A stretch of 64,000 nucleotides of DNA, taken from assembly GCA_019095985.1 (NCBI GenBank), contig CM032668.1, positions 20,417,800-20,481,799 of the forward strand, in the 5' to 3' direction. This DNA is from Streblospio benedicti. Its lineage: Eukaryota > Annelida > Polychaeta > Spionida > Spionidae. Shown one piece after another: positions 23,701 to 38,700 of this stretch (position 1 is the stretch's first letter; the number at the start of each line of letters is the position of its first letter). The notes beneath the pieces were generated by a model. The model did not search any database. It was not told the origin of the DNA and was given only the letters and a program-made list of their open reading frames with translations. The translations under genes and the position numbers were made by a program.

Positions 23701-26700
23701 CCAAAAAACGTGGTCTTATTATAAAGGAGGTCTCAATGGACATGTGGTCTTAATTGGACGTTCTACTGGACGTAGTTGAAATCAATGATGCAATTAGTTA
23801 ACAGTTAGTTGGGTTGTGAGAAGAAGCAAATTTTAGTGGTTTGTGCAGATACGGTGTAAGCTTCCGCTGTTTGATTGTTCATAGTTTAGTCTTGGGAAGT
23901 TCAAGGTTACAACACATAAGTTAATGGTAGGAGTAAGGAGAGTGGTATGTAACAGTTCTGCAACAACAATTTATCATATCAGTGTGGTTATTTGCCATTA
24001 CATTAACACGGTTTACTCTCATGTTACTACCAGTTTTTTTAAACGGTCATTTCATTTGAAATGCATTGTAATATTGTTGTGATTGCACGATAGACTTTAT
24101 TGTTATGATAAAAAAAAGTTAACTTAGACCATCAACAAAACGATGGGGTAAAGGAAGAGAAAGAATTTTGGGCATGCACTCACAAACTGGCCACTTTGGT
24201 AATGAAAAACTTTCCCCGATAAAATATGATGTAGCACTGAGTGAGAGCCACTATCCACAATTTACTAAAATATTACACAATTGATAGAGTTGGTGGGTTT
24301 CCTAAATAATATACAATAATGTGTTGTCAGAGAATATGCTCAGTACTAATGTTGACCATGACGTACAGTATGATGAGTCCAATGCATGTCGCTTTTTACT
24401 GACCTTGATATGTGATAGAAAATTTACAATGCATATTATAAAACTGTAATGCCGACTAAAGTTAATAGCAATCGTGCCATTTGAACATGGTGTATTTTTT
24501 TACTTTGATTGCTGTTAATTTTAGTCAACTTCATTTTCTCTATCATGTCAGCTACTGATACATGTACTTCTTCGATTTTTCTTTTTTTTTGAGAGGCTTT
24601 ATGCTAAAATATTTTGTGCCCTTTTTTCATTTCTTTTTATATTCTTCTCTTTTTTCTCATACGTTCTTGTTCTTGCTTACTTTTCATATTATCATGTGGA
24701 TAGTGGCTTTCGATTAGGGCTAAATCATTCTTTATTGGTGTCATCTTTTCTCCAGCCAAAGTTGCCAGCTTGTATGTGCTCGACCATACTTCTTCCACTT
24801 CCTGTCTCCCGTCTTTCCCTTTACAGTCTTTAACACTTTTTTCTATGTAAGTTACTCCTGTTATCATACTCTCTTCCACCTCAGCCAATTTTGACTTGAG
24901 AGATATAAATCTTTCAAATTTTTGGTCTGGGGGTGGCCATTTTCCTCTTTGTGCCATCTGAATAATGTCTGAATATTCCTGTTGCAATCTTCCCCGTCGA
25001 GTCAAAATGTTCTGTTCTTGGTAGAATTGTTGTTATTAAATCTCGTGGTTTCAATCCATAAATTATTTGTGACTTCAATTTTGTGGGGTTTTTTGTCCAT
25101 CCTGGAATTACCTATCTTAGGCTTTAGTTAATATTTGCTGACTATTTTATTTTGTAGTTCTAGACGATAACCACAAAATTTGTAAATTAAATCATGCTCA
25201 AATGTTTCTTGTTTTACCAATATTTGATGTAGATAGAAATAAAGTTGGACTACAATGTTTTTTATATTAAAAAATAATCATGCCTCATTGAATCTGAAAA
25301 AAAATAATTGTGCCTTAAAAGTCAAAGAAAAAATGTATATTATTAAAAATATAAACGATGTATATGTATTCTTTAAAATTAAGAATTTGAGGAGAAAACG
25401 GCAGAATGAATTTACAGCAGTGATCAATATTCAGCGAAACATATTGCTCTGTGTTGCAATACTACTAATAACATACAGTAAACAGTAATAGTTTCAAAGC
25501 TATGTATGTAAGTACAGTGAAATAAAATAAAAGTATTGTGTCATTGCTCATATTCGTTTTCTTTTCTTTTTCCCTTTTTTTATTGATGAGATATGTACAA
25601 GGAATAAGAAAATTGAAATAGAAATTTAGAAAAAAGCTAAAAACGCGTATTTGACAGAATTATTAAAAATAATGCTTAACAAAATGACACTAGGATCTAT
25701 ATAAGAACATGTAGGTAATACATTTGAATAATTACCTAATTACAATCTAACATCAAATTATAAACTCATCTGACATTTTTTTCAAAATTTTTGTGATATG
25801 CTAAGTAATTATGAAACTCCCTAGTATTTGGTACTTTATACATAAATTTACACTTAGAGATAAAATATTTTCCATACAAAATTATTCATATTCATTCATA
25901 TTCAAAAGTGTTTACCAAAATATTAATGAAATCTTGATTAAAAGTACTGCATCATCAGTCACAAATAGCCATTATCTAATCATATATTGTAGGAATTGAC
26001 TACTCGATTGTCATGTCAATGGGAAAATTGAGCATGCTGACGTCTGATTTACCCGAACGAAGTGACATCTGGTGAGGGTAAATCAGACGTCAGCATGCTC
26101 AATTTTCCCATTGACAAGACAATCGATTGGTCAAATACCATTCTATCATGACTAAAATCCACACTAAACGAGTGTCTGATTCGTTTTTATTTTAAAATAA
26201 ATCATATTATAACGTTCTCATTGCAAGTCAATTTGTCAACCAGCAAGTTCAATTATACGATTGACTGCACGCGCGGAGACCACTACTATGGCACTCGTCT
26301 AAACTTTTGCTCTCCTCTACACGTGACATGCCTTTCGACGTCAGCGGCTGTATTGATAATGTGACGAGTTTAGACTAGTGCCGTAGTAGTGGTCTCCGCG
26401 CGTGCAGTCAATCGTATAATTGAGAACGCTGGTTGACCAATCAGCGTTGGTTATTGGCGGGGATTTTTGCACGGAATGATAGAATGATTTTTTTCTTACG
26501 GGCTTAAGTTTATTGAACACCAGTAAAAAGTCATAAATGGCCTTGTACACACATTTTAATTGGCAGGGTGCCCAAATGTGATTAACTTTGGTGCCGCCTC
26601 ATATCTCTTACATGTAATTGTGTACAGGTGGATATAGTCGGTTTATTGGTAATCCCTCTAACCTGTCCTGGAATGTATTTACATACAGATATGATCGCAA

Positions 26701-29700
26701 GGTTTTCACTTCAACTGGTGAAGTGACTCAAATACTATAAAGTCAATATCTCCAAAATGCCAGCTTTATGCCGACGTAAAATGTCGCTGTCGGTGCAGTC
26801 ATTATATAATATATTCAAAGCTGCCTCCAGAAATTCCTGTGTCTAATAACCACCTCGCATACCACAAACACATACACCACGTTGAAGAGCAATGAAGCCT
26901 CAATTCAGAAAAGAATCTCTCCATACGGAAAGGCTTCACACTGTACAGATTGTCTACCAATTTTACTCGTACATAACCCACACACGTGCAGCAGAATACT
27001 TCCCTATTTTAAACCAGTTTTGTCCATAATGCACTCCTCTTCATATTGTATGCTCCGCTTCGGCCGCAATGCCGACTTTGATCAGCTAGAAAAACGACGC
27101 CATATAATGCGCAAATCAGTCGCCTATGATATCCAATTCTGCTATGTCCTTTGCTGATACTACACCAATAATTTCATATTAAGTTCACATTGAGCTCCGA
27201 AATTTTTAATCTGATGTCAATACGTTGGAGGGGGGGGGGCTGGAGAATCCTGAGTGACACTGCCATTATTCTTTTATTAATCTTTTTCATGTAATTTCAT
27301 TGGTTATCATGCTTCACAAGTATCCTCTTCGAAGAGGGGCGATACCATGGTTATCATGCTTGTAGTCAGCCGGACTAGGTTTTCAGATTTTGTAATCCAC
27401 TTTCAAGGTGTGCCATTGAAATTGATAAGTCACAATAATCAGCAATGTTACAGCAGATCAAGCTTTTTAAATGTACCTATTTTGTTATGTTCAATGATTG
27501 ACTTGGTACACTCTAAATAAATAATCATGAAGTTTACATACGCCAAACCCAAACATCTAGAAAGCCATAATCGGTGGGTAAATTTAAATCTTGTTAAAAT
27601 CATGCATTACTATAAAAAAAAAAGGCGGTCACGACGTATGGACAATAGACGTACAAATCATACGTTGTGCGCCCACAGTAAACGAGACACGTTTCACCCA
27701 GTTAGTGCTTCACGTAATTCATTCCACTTTCTTCGTTACATGTGTAACTGAATGTTCACAATGATGATTTGTAAACACCATTAATTGAGGCCAGATCAGT
27801 TTGAAATACTGCTATACTTGTTTAGAAAAGAATGATAAATACGAAACCGGGTTCGTTGTGTAACATGACTTATTTTATCAGGATTCCTGCTTAGGGCGTA
27901 TCATTCGGGCTCCCCTTGGTACGCCCCAAGAACTCACCTGATAAAATAAGTGATGTTACAAAGTCACCCGGTTCTGTCTATAAATGACAACCACCAGCAC
28001 ACATGTACACAGTCTAAGTAGTCATGTCAAATTCAAATGTAGTTTTTACCTCACTTTATGCTATGCAGTGAATTTACATGTATAGAGCACCTGACACCCA
28101 TCCCGTATATTTATTTATTTTTTATTTTATTTATTTTTTTGCTTAAACCATCGTAGCACAGCTTTTAATGCACCAACAATATTGTCTACGGTGTCAAAAA
28201 GAAACTACTTACTTGTATTTTCGTAAGCTAAACAAAATTTCCATGGTTCATTAAAATTACATGATTTATGATGCATTTTGTTATGAAATAACGTGTGCAC
28301 ATTCATCCCGTATGTGGCGATACTATGCGATTTGAACATGTTTATTTACATTAGATCTTACTAAAAAATCTTTTTACACTTTGGCACTAGGAAAACTATT
28401 GTGTTCAAAGTAGTAATATTGTTTGCTACTTGTTTAGATGCTAAATATTTTTTAAAGCATACGGGATGGGTGTGGCCTACGGGATTGCTATGCACTGCTC
28501 TAACTCATCATGTTGTTGGAGAATCTTGTTACCTGGCCGTCGTGCTCCTGAGTATGGTGTCCAGGAAGGAGACCTCGTCATGTTCCTTCAAGTAGCGCCT
28601 GACAGTGTCCACCATCTTACGTCGGGCGTCCAATGCCTAAACAGACATGCGTGCAACGGTGTTTTAGATATTTCCATTTGCAACATGACCATTGATATAA
28701 AAGTTAGAGTTAAGTTTCATGGGTTTTGTGGGTGTCATCATACATAATAAATCTAGTAGTTCTATGTGTAAATATATCAATTACTCATTGCATGATGTAA
28801 CTAGTTAGGTGAGGAGGTCATATAGCAAAAATGTGATTTATTTGGTGATTTGCACTAAATCTTGAGTGTGAATGTGAACTCTCTGTACATAAGAATGTGA
28901 AATGTGATGGAACCTATCATTGGTGAGTGGTGATCTGCTCATTACAAATGCTGTGGTTGGTGATTTGGCCTAAGTCTTCAGGCCAATTGTAAATTGCATG
29001 TATTTAAGTGTGTGAAATGTGATGAAAGTGTGATGCAAGCTATTCAATTAAAGTTCATGGGGACTGGTGAAAGACAATGAAATGTATGGGTGATAGTTCT
29101 CATGAGCTTTGTGGGTGTCATCAAATATAATGATTTTAGTTCTATGTGGAAATATATCAATTACTCATTGCATGATCAAGCCATCAACCAGTGAGTTTGC
29201 TGAGCAATCAGTCAGTCAGTCAGCCAGCCCACCGTGGGCAAACAGGCAGACATTCAAATAGTCCAGGAGTTCTTAGCAGCTCTGCTATGCCCACCTTATT
29301 GAGACCTGAGCCGGGGTATTTCAAGGGCAGGCTGAAGAAGTTGTCGACGAACACCTCAAAATGCTTGAACATGTAGGTGACCGTGTCGTCGTCCATGTGT
29401 ATGCCCAGCAGCACCTGTGTAACCACCTGCAAACGGGCAACACTTAGAGACATATTCTTACAAGGGGGTGGGCTTATATGACAAAATGCTGAAAAATATT
29501 GAGAAGGATGGAAAAGGAAGGATATGGGTGGCTTGCGGGTGGGGTGAGCAAAAAACAGACACTTGGGATTCGAAATAAGTGGGATGTTGGGAAAATGCTG
29601 AAAAAGTGTGGTATGTGGGGGGTTGGGGGGAATTCCAAAAGAAGAGCGACTTGAAGACTATATATCCATTACCTTCCAAGCTTTTACTATTAAATAAAAA

Positions 29701-32700
29701 AAATTACTAATTTTATTAAAGACGTGAGCTTTGTGGTATTTCCCAGATAATGTAGCCTACTGTCAACAATGATACCAAATAATTTAGTTTCAACTACCTC
29801 ATTGATAAAAGTTCCATTACTATAAATATCCATAGAGTTGGGAGTTCAACAAGCATACACAAATAGCTGGGCTCAATAACAAATCATCACTACCAAACCA
29901 AAACTAGTTATGCACAGATCCACCCACTAGAGATGCACCTGCACACGTAGCTTTAGTAGTCTTACATTGTAGGGGGTCTTAAATGTTGGTGTTTAAAAGA
30001 ATACATTGAATCTACATGAAATTTGAACGCAACCCAAAAAACATCATCGTGCTTCAGTTTACTGTTTTGCAAAAGTATTTGCTTTGAGATTTAAAGAAAT
30101 TAGGGATATTCTTTCTGCTGAGCATATATACCCAACCCGACTGTGCAAGAGATCCGGGGGTTTTAGATATTTTTTCATCCCTAAAAATCAGCACATCATG
30201 ACCGTAGTGACTAAAATCAGCACTTGGTAAGCACATTAAATTCATCCCACTTGCTTATGCACCCTTTCAGGTTGGAAAAACAGCCCTTTTAAGCCTTATG
30301 TTTTGCAAAATTTTAGCTCATTTCACCCAAGATATTAAATGTCCGGTGGAGCCCCCCCCCCGTACACTATATAGATTAGTGCCCCCCCACCCCACCCCGG
30401 GTGGACCGCCCCCATCCCCCTCTGTACCTGGAAGGCGAGCCTCTGCGTGGCGGGCACGGCCATGACGTGGCCGGCGGTGGCCGCCTCCTCCACCCAGCCG
30501 TCCAGCGTGCGCCGCACGATGTCGGCCACGTGCGGCACGAACGTGCACAGCGAGAACTCGGAGAAGTTGCGCCGCAGACACTGCTGCCGGAAGTGGTGCG
30601 GCTCCTGCAACACAGAGAGGGTGGATCTGGTTGTTATTGTTTGCTTGATTGATCTCGTATCTCATATGGTCCAGGGGGTAGGGCGCGCAGAGAGCACGCC
30701 CCCTCCTTTTCACACCAAAATACTTCATTTTCGTATGGTTTTTGTCATGTCCACCAATGATCGCGCATTCGAACCCATGAAATGTTTAAGTGCGCCCACC
30801 CCCCACTCCTGCTCTCTTTTTTTCAAAAACCTGGATCTGCTATTACAGTTGGTGTCTGATATCCAGTAGAACAACGGATACTACATTCTATATGTGCTAT
30901 CCTTGGTATAACCTCTAATTACGGCCATCTCTCTAATGAGACCACCTCTATTATTAAGAACATTTTTCATGGTCCAAACCTTCATTAAGCTATCAAAGTG
31001 AACCTCTGCTTAGAAACCACCTCTCTATTGAGACCACATAGCACTGGTCCCTAGGGTGGTGCTAACGTTCTACTGTAGTCAGCTTTTGCATTGATTTCGT
31101 TTGGTTACGTTTGGTTCGGGAATTACTGGAAGTGGTGTTGTGCTTGCAGATAGAGAGAGTAGAAAAGTGTGGTTTTGTGAGAATCACTTTGCAACGAGTA
31201 GCATCATTTTGCATTTTTTTTTCATGCTGGACCATGAAGCGTTCGTTAGTGTGTCATCAGTGAAGTTGTGTACAACGCGAATTATATGACTTCTAGCTCA
31301 TGTACCAATACATTATTATACTGGGAATGGTATAACACCTTCAACAAACGAGGTATAATCTTGCCACTAGTGTACATATATCAATTTCAGGTTAATGCAG
31401 CGCCCTGAATGCGTCGATGATTCAAGAACATGCATTTCAAATCCTGATAACTCATGCCCATTATACCAGCTGTGGACTAATGGATTGAGTGTTAAATTTA
31501 GTATTTACCCGACCAGTGAACAAACACATTACGGCAGTCAGCTAATATAGGCAAACGCATTTGTACCTTTGCAACTAATGTTGGGGTAATGTGGTGGGAA
31601 ATAAAAGTCCCAGTAATTTTATTTGCTGAGTAAATTGATGACCAGGAGACATGTATTCAGAGGTAATTTTTTATAGTTTTATACTAGTTTTCGTTAAGCC
31701 AGCTAGAAGGGAATATAATTATATTTTGTAACATATTCGTTCGTGGTGTATGCACATCCAGGAATGCAAAGGAATATGTTCCATAACTAATTGTCATAGT
31801 ATATATTATAATTAGGATTCATTCCTGATCATCTTGATAGGAAACCTGATTCTTTAGTATAGTTCACTTGTGTGTCACAATTGTTTACTTATTTATTTAT
31901 AGTAAATTGCACTGATCATGGATAAAGTATCTCTTATTCTCAAGACATTCACTCAGGAGACAACTATGCATGGCCTCGGTCATATAGCGAATGAATCCAA
32001 AGGAAAGCTCAGAAGGTACATTGACTAATTTGAAACTCATTCTAGAATGAATATTGAATGAGTTTATCTATTTATCTATCTATTTTATTATAGTGGCATG
32101 GTATTATGCACAGTAAGAGTAACATATTGATACATGATATAGAATTTAAACACAGCAGTCTTCCAGGGCTTATCAGTGTCGTAGTGTGATAGTAAACTAC
32201 ATCTAGTACATGTGAGTACATTAAGTGAGTCTCATTTAGTTTTGTTTAGTATGTGTTAAGGTGGTGATTGATGTGGTAGTGACTGACTCCTTTTGAGCCT
32301 AGAGATCTAGTCTATTGTCACATTATCACATAAATCACCACCTTAACAGATACAAATACAAACGAGACTCACCATTTGTAATCACATGTACTCAGATGGA
32401 CTAGCAATTTACATAAAATGTAAAGCAAAATGATTAAGCAGTTGTACATAAACAGTATGTTGGGCAGACAGGTGGTTGATGGGTCAACCTCTTAGAGTAG
32501 TTGCAAGCCGAATATTCTGCATACACATTATTAAAATTAATTCATAGTTTGGTTTGATCAGTTAGGCACGGTGTAGTTAGGAACTCTGCACTGCAATGCT
32601 TCTTTGAAACTGTAATATCCATCACTGCACGAATTGACATATTAGTCTATATTTCCTTTATTCCAGATTCCTATGGCTCTTTAGCTTTGTCTTCATGGTT

Positions 32701-35700
32701 GTGCTATTTCTCACTATCTTAGTCCAGAGTAGTCAACGATTCAGCAGTTATCCTGTGAGCACTGTCATGGAGTACATCAGAGTTCAGGAAATGCCGTTCC
32801 CGAGTGTAACTTTGTGCAACATAAATAGGGTTTGTAGATATGAACACATATGTATACTAAAAAAATAGTCTATGTATATTCTGATGTATTGTATGGTGAT
32901 AACATGTAATAAATAGGAAAAAAACTATAAGCTTTTCTTTTTGACGAAGACAAAATTTCTACTAACATGTTACATCTATATTCCAAACTCAGGTGAATAA
33001 CACATTCTGGAAAGAACAAGACGAGTTAACACAAAAGGTCCTTCGCTCTGAGCCAGTCGACCTATCAGATGACGAAACGATAGAAAGACTTCAAGCAATG
33101 GATTATGAACAATTAATGCTAGATGCAGCACACACGGCAGAAGAAACATTGATGATGACCATGTTTGACTCATCTCCCAAGTTGACCAATGAAACAATCG
33201 AATTCAAACGCACAGAAATGTCGTTCTGTCATACATTTCATCCAGCATCCTATATAAATAGACATGGTTCTTTGATTGTAACACGAGTGGGCATGGTTGG
33301 TGGTTTGACAATACATTTGAACGTCCATCGTGAGCTTTATGACACAAATAATCCTCACAAGGTGCTTTTTACAGGAATGAGCGTAAGTGTAGAATATTGG
33401 TTTGTGTTTTTGTTTTTCTGATTTTGTTTTCTGTATATTGTGCTGATGTCAGTAATTGTTACGTGTGTTTTTATTGCGTTGCTTCAGCTGCTGAAGCAAA
33501 GCCTTGGGTTCCGTTCATTTGTAAATATGTATGTATGTATGTTTGTCTGGCCAAGCTAGAGATTTTACTAATGGACCGACTTCGTTCAAATTTTACAAAA
33601 CTATGAGGTATGAGGTGACACTGAAGTGATTCGAATTTGAGCACTTTGCCAAACTTTTTAAAGTTTGTTTTCCACAGGGCCACTATGGTCCATTTTCAAC
33701 ATTTTTACTAGTATTAAATGCACAATGACAGCTCCAGTCAGCAAAAGTCTACTTGGTGCTATTTGCCGTGCTTCTGCTGGGAGATCAATATCTATAGCAT
33801 GACGGAGCCGATCTTATTAGACAGTGGCACTCAGATTATTTCATGATTTGTAGCTGATAACTTACATTGTAATTGTGTACGTTTTATCAAGATTTCCATA
33901 ACACTTTAGCAAACATATTTATTGCTCATAAGTCAACGTTGCCACGCTGTGTTCTCTGACCACTTTTGATCTAGTTTTGTAACAGTAAATATCACAGTGT
34001 TGTAAACATTATTATTATGACAGGCAATATCTGCGGGTCAAAACAGTCCATAAGGAATGTTGAATACATGATTCAATATTTATTAGTTAATGCTGTATAA
34101 AATATATATCATTGTGCTATAGTTTGTTTTTAGAACTGTTCCTTGAATTCAACCTTTCAACCTATATTCAACCTATAACACATCCCAATGCTATACAAAA
34201 CGAGCTTTGCCTACTCAATAGTAATATTAGATTTTAATGTGTGTAAGTCTAAACTTCATATCATGTTAGAATGAAAGAAGTAATTTGATCAAATATCAGG
34301 TACTTGTCCATGAGCCCCATGAAGAACCTGATATTTCTGTAAAAGGTGTACCTGTACGGGCAGGAACCACTACAAATATCGTCATCAGCAAGCAGCAAGT
34401 ATGAGCTCAAGTTATTTCCATAGCGATTCTCATGCATACTATCAAACAGAACCATGATAAACTATCAAACCAATACATAACATGCACTATGCAGGGACAC
34501 CTCCTTCCAGGTGACTAGAGCAACTGTCCATTTTATATGAAATTGTAAACAAGCATTATTTTTTTTCAAGCGAACAACACTTCATCATCCTTTTAACAGC
34601 CATGTTGAATCTTGTGTTGATACCGACCAAACCTCCTTTGTCAACCCTCTTGTACATTACGAGAAGTACAGCTACCACGCATGTGTAACTGACTGCACGA
34701 TTGAGTACATACGAGAGCAATGCGGCTGCAGGATCTATGTCCATGAAGGTCAGTAAGACAAATCACTAAAGAATTTACGTACAATGTTTTGCTATTATAT
34801 AAAATTAATTTACTATGTTTTTTTAACAGCACCTACAGTTCCGCCTTGCTCATATGAGCAATACACTAATTGTGGCTTACCCGCATGGAGTAAGTATCAT
34901 CATTTTCTACTAAGACAAGTAACTGCTACCTCCTCCTCTCAGGCTCTTCAATTCAAATACTTCTCGAGAGTATAGATTAGTAAATACCGCAATTAAAAGT
35001 CATGTATTCTGATGATGATTGCTATCATTAAAACCATGGTGACCATCTTTAGGTTCCTAACAATTATGCAGTGGTCAACTAAATATAAACAATTAGTGGA
35101 CTCATGAATCATATTGATCAACATTCAATTCAATTTTTGCAATAAGAATGTGTCAAGTTAGATCTGCTGTGAGTGCTGGTTGGGTCATATAAGGTAGAAA
35201 ACTATCATTTTATGCTCCAGTCAACTTCTACTTGCTTTCCTACGAAGTCCACCTCTGTAAATGTTCTCGACCTTGTAAAGAAACAAGGTATGAAATGTCT
35301 GTGACCTCTGTGACCTCTGATGATGAAATAGTCAAAAAAGCCTTCCCAGACTTGGATCGGACACAAAGGTGAGTGACCATGTTTTATGATTTTAATCATA
35401 TCATTTTAATCATAGATTATTAAGCACATTGGTTTATTGTTTATGGAATTTCAATATAAACCTGGAGGTGCGTTATCAAAGCAACAGTGGCTGCAGCAGA
35501 TCTACACTACAACTGGTATGGTGAACTGCTAGATGATACTTTTGTGTACTTAATTTACTAATATTGATGAACAGGTTACATTCAGAATTGTATGCACACA
35601 CTAAGTCTTTTGTAGGCAGGTTCAGAAAGTCTGATTGCCTTGAAAGCTCACATTAGCTCATTTTGCGTCATGCCTGCAAGACTTGGAGTGGTACAAATAG

Positions 35701-38700
35701 TTCGATATCTTTCATATAACGTAAGAACTTGTGACGATCGGGCGTGAGATGGCTCCCGTTGCAACTATGCCCTTATACATTTGTTTTGTTTCATTAGTTT
35801 ATATTTAGTCTATACAATTCAGGAGTAATCTGGTCCACCTGCACATCTATTTTACTGATCTTGGATACACCGAAATAAGGCAGGAACCAGCCTATCCACC
35901 TGAATCATTTTTAGGTATGACATTTTCATATTTTTCAACTGCATTTGTAGGCATGTCCTTTAGCAGGATAGTGCACTTTAATTTTTAATTTTTAACTTTA
36001 AGTGTCTTTGTTGCAGCAAAGGAAATTTTGGAATTCAATTACGTCTTTTACTCGCTCCCTTACGGAAACATATAATTGGTGTATGGATATTCTACCAGTT
36101 ATAAGGAGTACAATTGATCGTGGTAGTGAGGCTGCTTTTAGTTTAACTTATTCACAGACAACGACGCACCTTGATCTGTGCCAATGATGCTGGCATGCTT
36201 AGCCAGTGGTGTCATGATACAAGCAACGGATATATTAATTCTTCTTAAAAATAGTGCATATTGCAAATAACTTATGACCACGCACGTTGAAGTTTTGCAA
36301 TCATAATAGAAAAACACCTGTGTTCACTTTGCATGCACAAAACCTGGATTTTCATGGCACAGACATTCAAGTAAGGGGGCATGTATGTACAAATGCAAAG
36401 AATTATTTTCTAGCAAAAGAGTTATGGCATTGCTAATTTGCAAGGTGTACCTTTAGGGTACTCTCCTCTACCCAAACACAAAGATAACTAAATCTTGCAA
36501 TAGTAAGCAGTCATAGTTTGTTCTCATGTCTTTCAGCGGAAGTTGGTGGTCTGTTTGGTCTGTTTATTGGGGCCAGTATTCTCACCATCGTCGAGATGTT
36601 GGAGTTGGTGGTTTTGGTTCTTTCGAAACTTTTCTGCAAACGGCAGAACAACCAGGAAAAAGTGAAACCATTTGCCGAGAACGCAACAGGGTACGAATGA
36701 AACGTGTGTGTGTGTGTGTTGCACAAGAGAAAGAAGGAGCACCAACCCCATACTTGCAATGGAGAAACTTATTTTTATCCAAAGAACTTTTAATGCTACT
36801 TCTGATGTATAGCATATTTTAATTTATAAAATGAGTGTGATTTTACCAAGACACAGATGAACTACAACCAGAGGTGTATTTTGACTCTACTATAATTGTT
36901 ATATTGTGATATTTTAACATACTGTTGTACTGACTTTTATTAAAGAGTGTTGCACACAAAATAACGTCTACATCGTGTTGTACAATAAGGAACGTGGTGA
37001 CTACTTTTATGAGGATGTGCACTTTTGAAAATAATTATTTTTTTTCTACAAAAGATATTTGGACTAAACATGTGTTACATAAAAAACTGTGTATTGAAAC
37101 TTTTGCTCTGAAAGCTACAATTTTTCCAAAGGAAATATGGAGCAGTATGGGTATGATCATGGGTTGATATATACAAGTTATACATACTAATTTTGTATGT
37201 ATCTAGAGATTGCATTTTTTTCATGGTATGAGCACGGGTACGTCAAGTAGTTGGCTAAGGTTTGCACATGTACACATACTTTATATTTGTGCATGAAAGA
37301 GAAAAGGGACTGAGGTCGTGCCTTTGTCCTCCCAATACTAAAGTATGCTTCAATGTTATCGTATGGAATTATAGCGATGCTGCGCTCTCGGAGCACTTTC
37401 AATCTAGTTGGCAAAGTGCCAAAGTTGGACATGGCAATAGTTATCACTCTCACGGGCATGATTATTATTTCAAATTAACAGGCCGCGTTTCATATCTATT
37501 CTATTACAGAAAATGCCCCCCCCCCAAAAAAAAGCCCTAAAATGGCGTACTGGAAGACACACTTATTCAACGAAAATGCCAAAAGTTTGCTCAACATCTT
37601 ATCAGCGAGCTTTTTAGTGACAGTGGGGGCTCGTCCGGGATCTGAAACCCGCGGCGACCTCTGTGCTGGTGCGTACCTTGTTGGTGGTGTACATGGCGCC
37701 CTCGCCGATGATGATGCGGCAGCCTGGCGGCGTGTTGGCGCTCACCGTCTCCTCGTCGGCATACAGCACCTGGCGGATGTTGGCGGCACCGCACACCACC
37801 ACCATGGGCTGGCCCACCAGGTGCGTGGTGAACAGCGGGCCGTGTCGCGCCAGCCGCGTCCGGAAGAATTTCTTGCCCTGTGCGTAGTAGAGTAAAAATA
37901 GACGTAAAATTTCCTGAAACCGGACATTTTACCTAACAATCAAAAACTTCTATATGGTCCACTGTAGCTAAAAAAGATCAACTAAATTCAACATTGGGGA
38001 ACTCCCGCAACGTACGAATATCCAAAATGTCCGCCAACGCTATTGTAAAAATCTAACTTTTTGTGTACATGTAGTATTTTTGAATAAATGCAGCTATGAC
38101 AAAGTAAATACATAAAGAATTAAGAAAAAAGGCAATATGACAAAAAATGGCAAATAAGCAATATGTCTAAACGTTTGTAATGTAATTCATATGTTCATAA
38201 AAAAGATATGGCAAAACATTTGATTACGTACGTCTGCAATGAACGAGACGGTCTCCTCAACAAGGAGCCAGCCCACGTCCCAGGGGCTTATTATACCATG
38301 AACATTGGACTTTGAAGGCTGTGAATGGGACAGGCGTGGAACCCACGATGCCCCAGGCGTTACAAACCATCGAAAAAGCGTCTCTTCGAGGCGGTCGAAG
38401 CGCACGATCCTTCCTCGTATAGCACTACTTACGTCTGCAATGAACAGAATGGTCTCCCCGACGAGCGGCCAGCCCACGTCCTCAGGTGCATCCTTATCTA
38501 TTCGGGCATATTACTTATTGAAAATACCATGAACATTTGGCTTTGATGGCTGTGTGAATGGGAGAGGCGTGAAACCCACGTCTCTTGGAACCGGTCGTCC
38601 CGTATAACGTAATCCCAATTAGCTGGAGGCAGAAAAGTGGAGCTAGAAGCGCACGATACTTCCTCGCATAGTACTACTTACGTCTGCAATGAACGGGACG

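Noticed and set aside
35295-35315. TGACCT-N3-TGACCT nuclear receptor site
   Set aside because: It lies inside a coding exon of the channel and is explained by the 9-base codon repeat.
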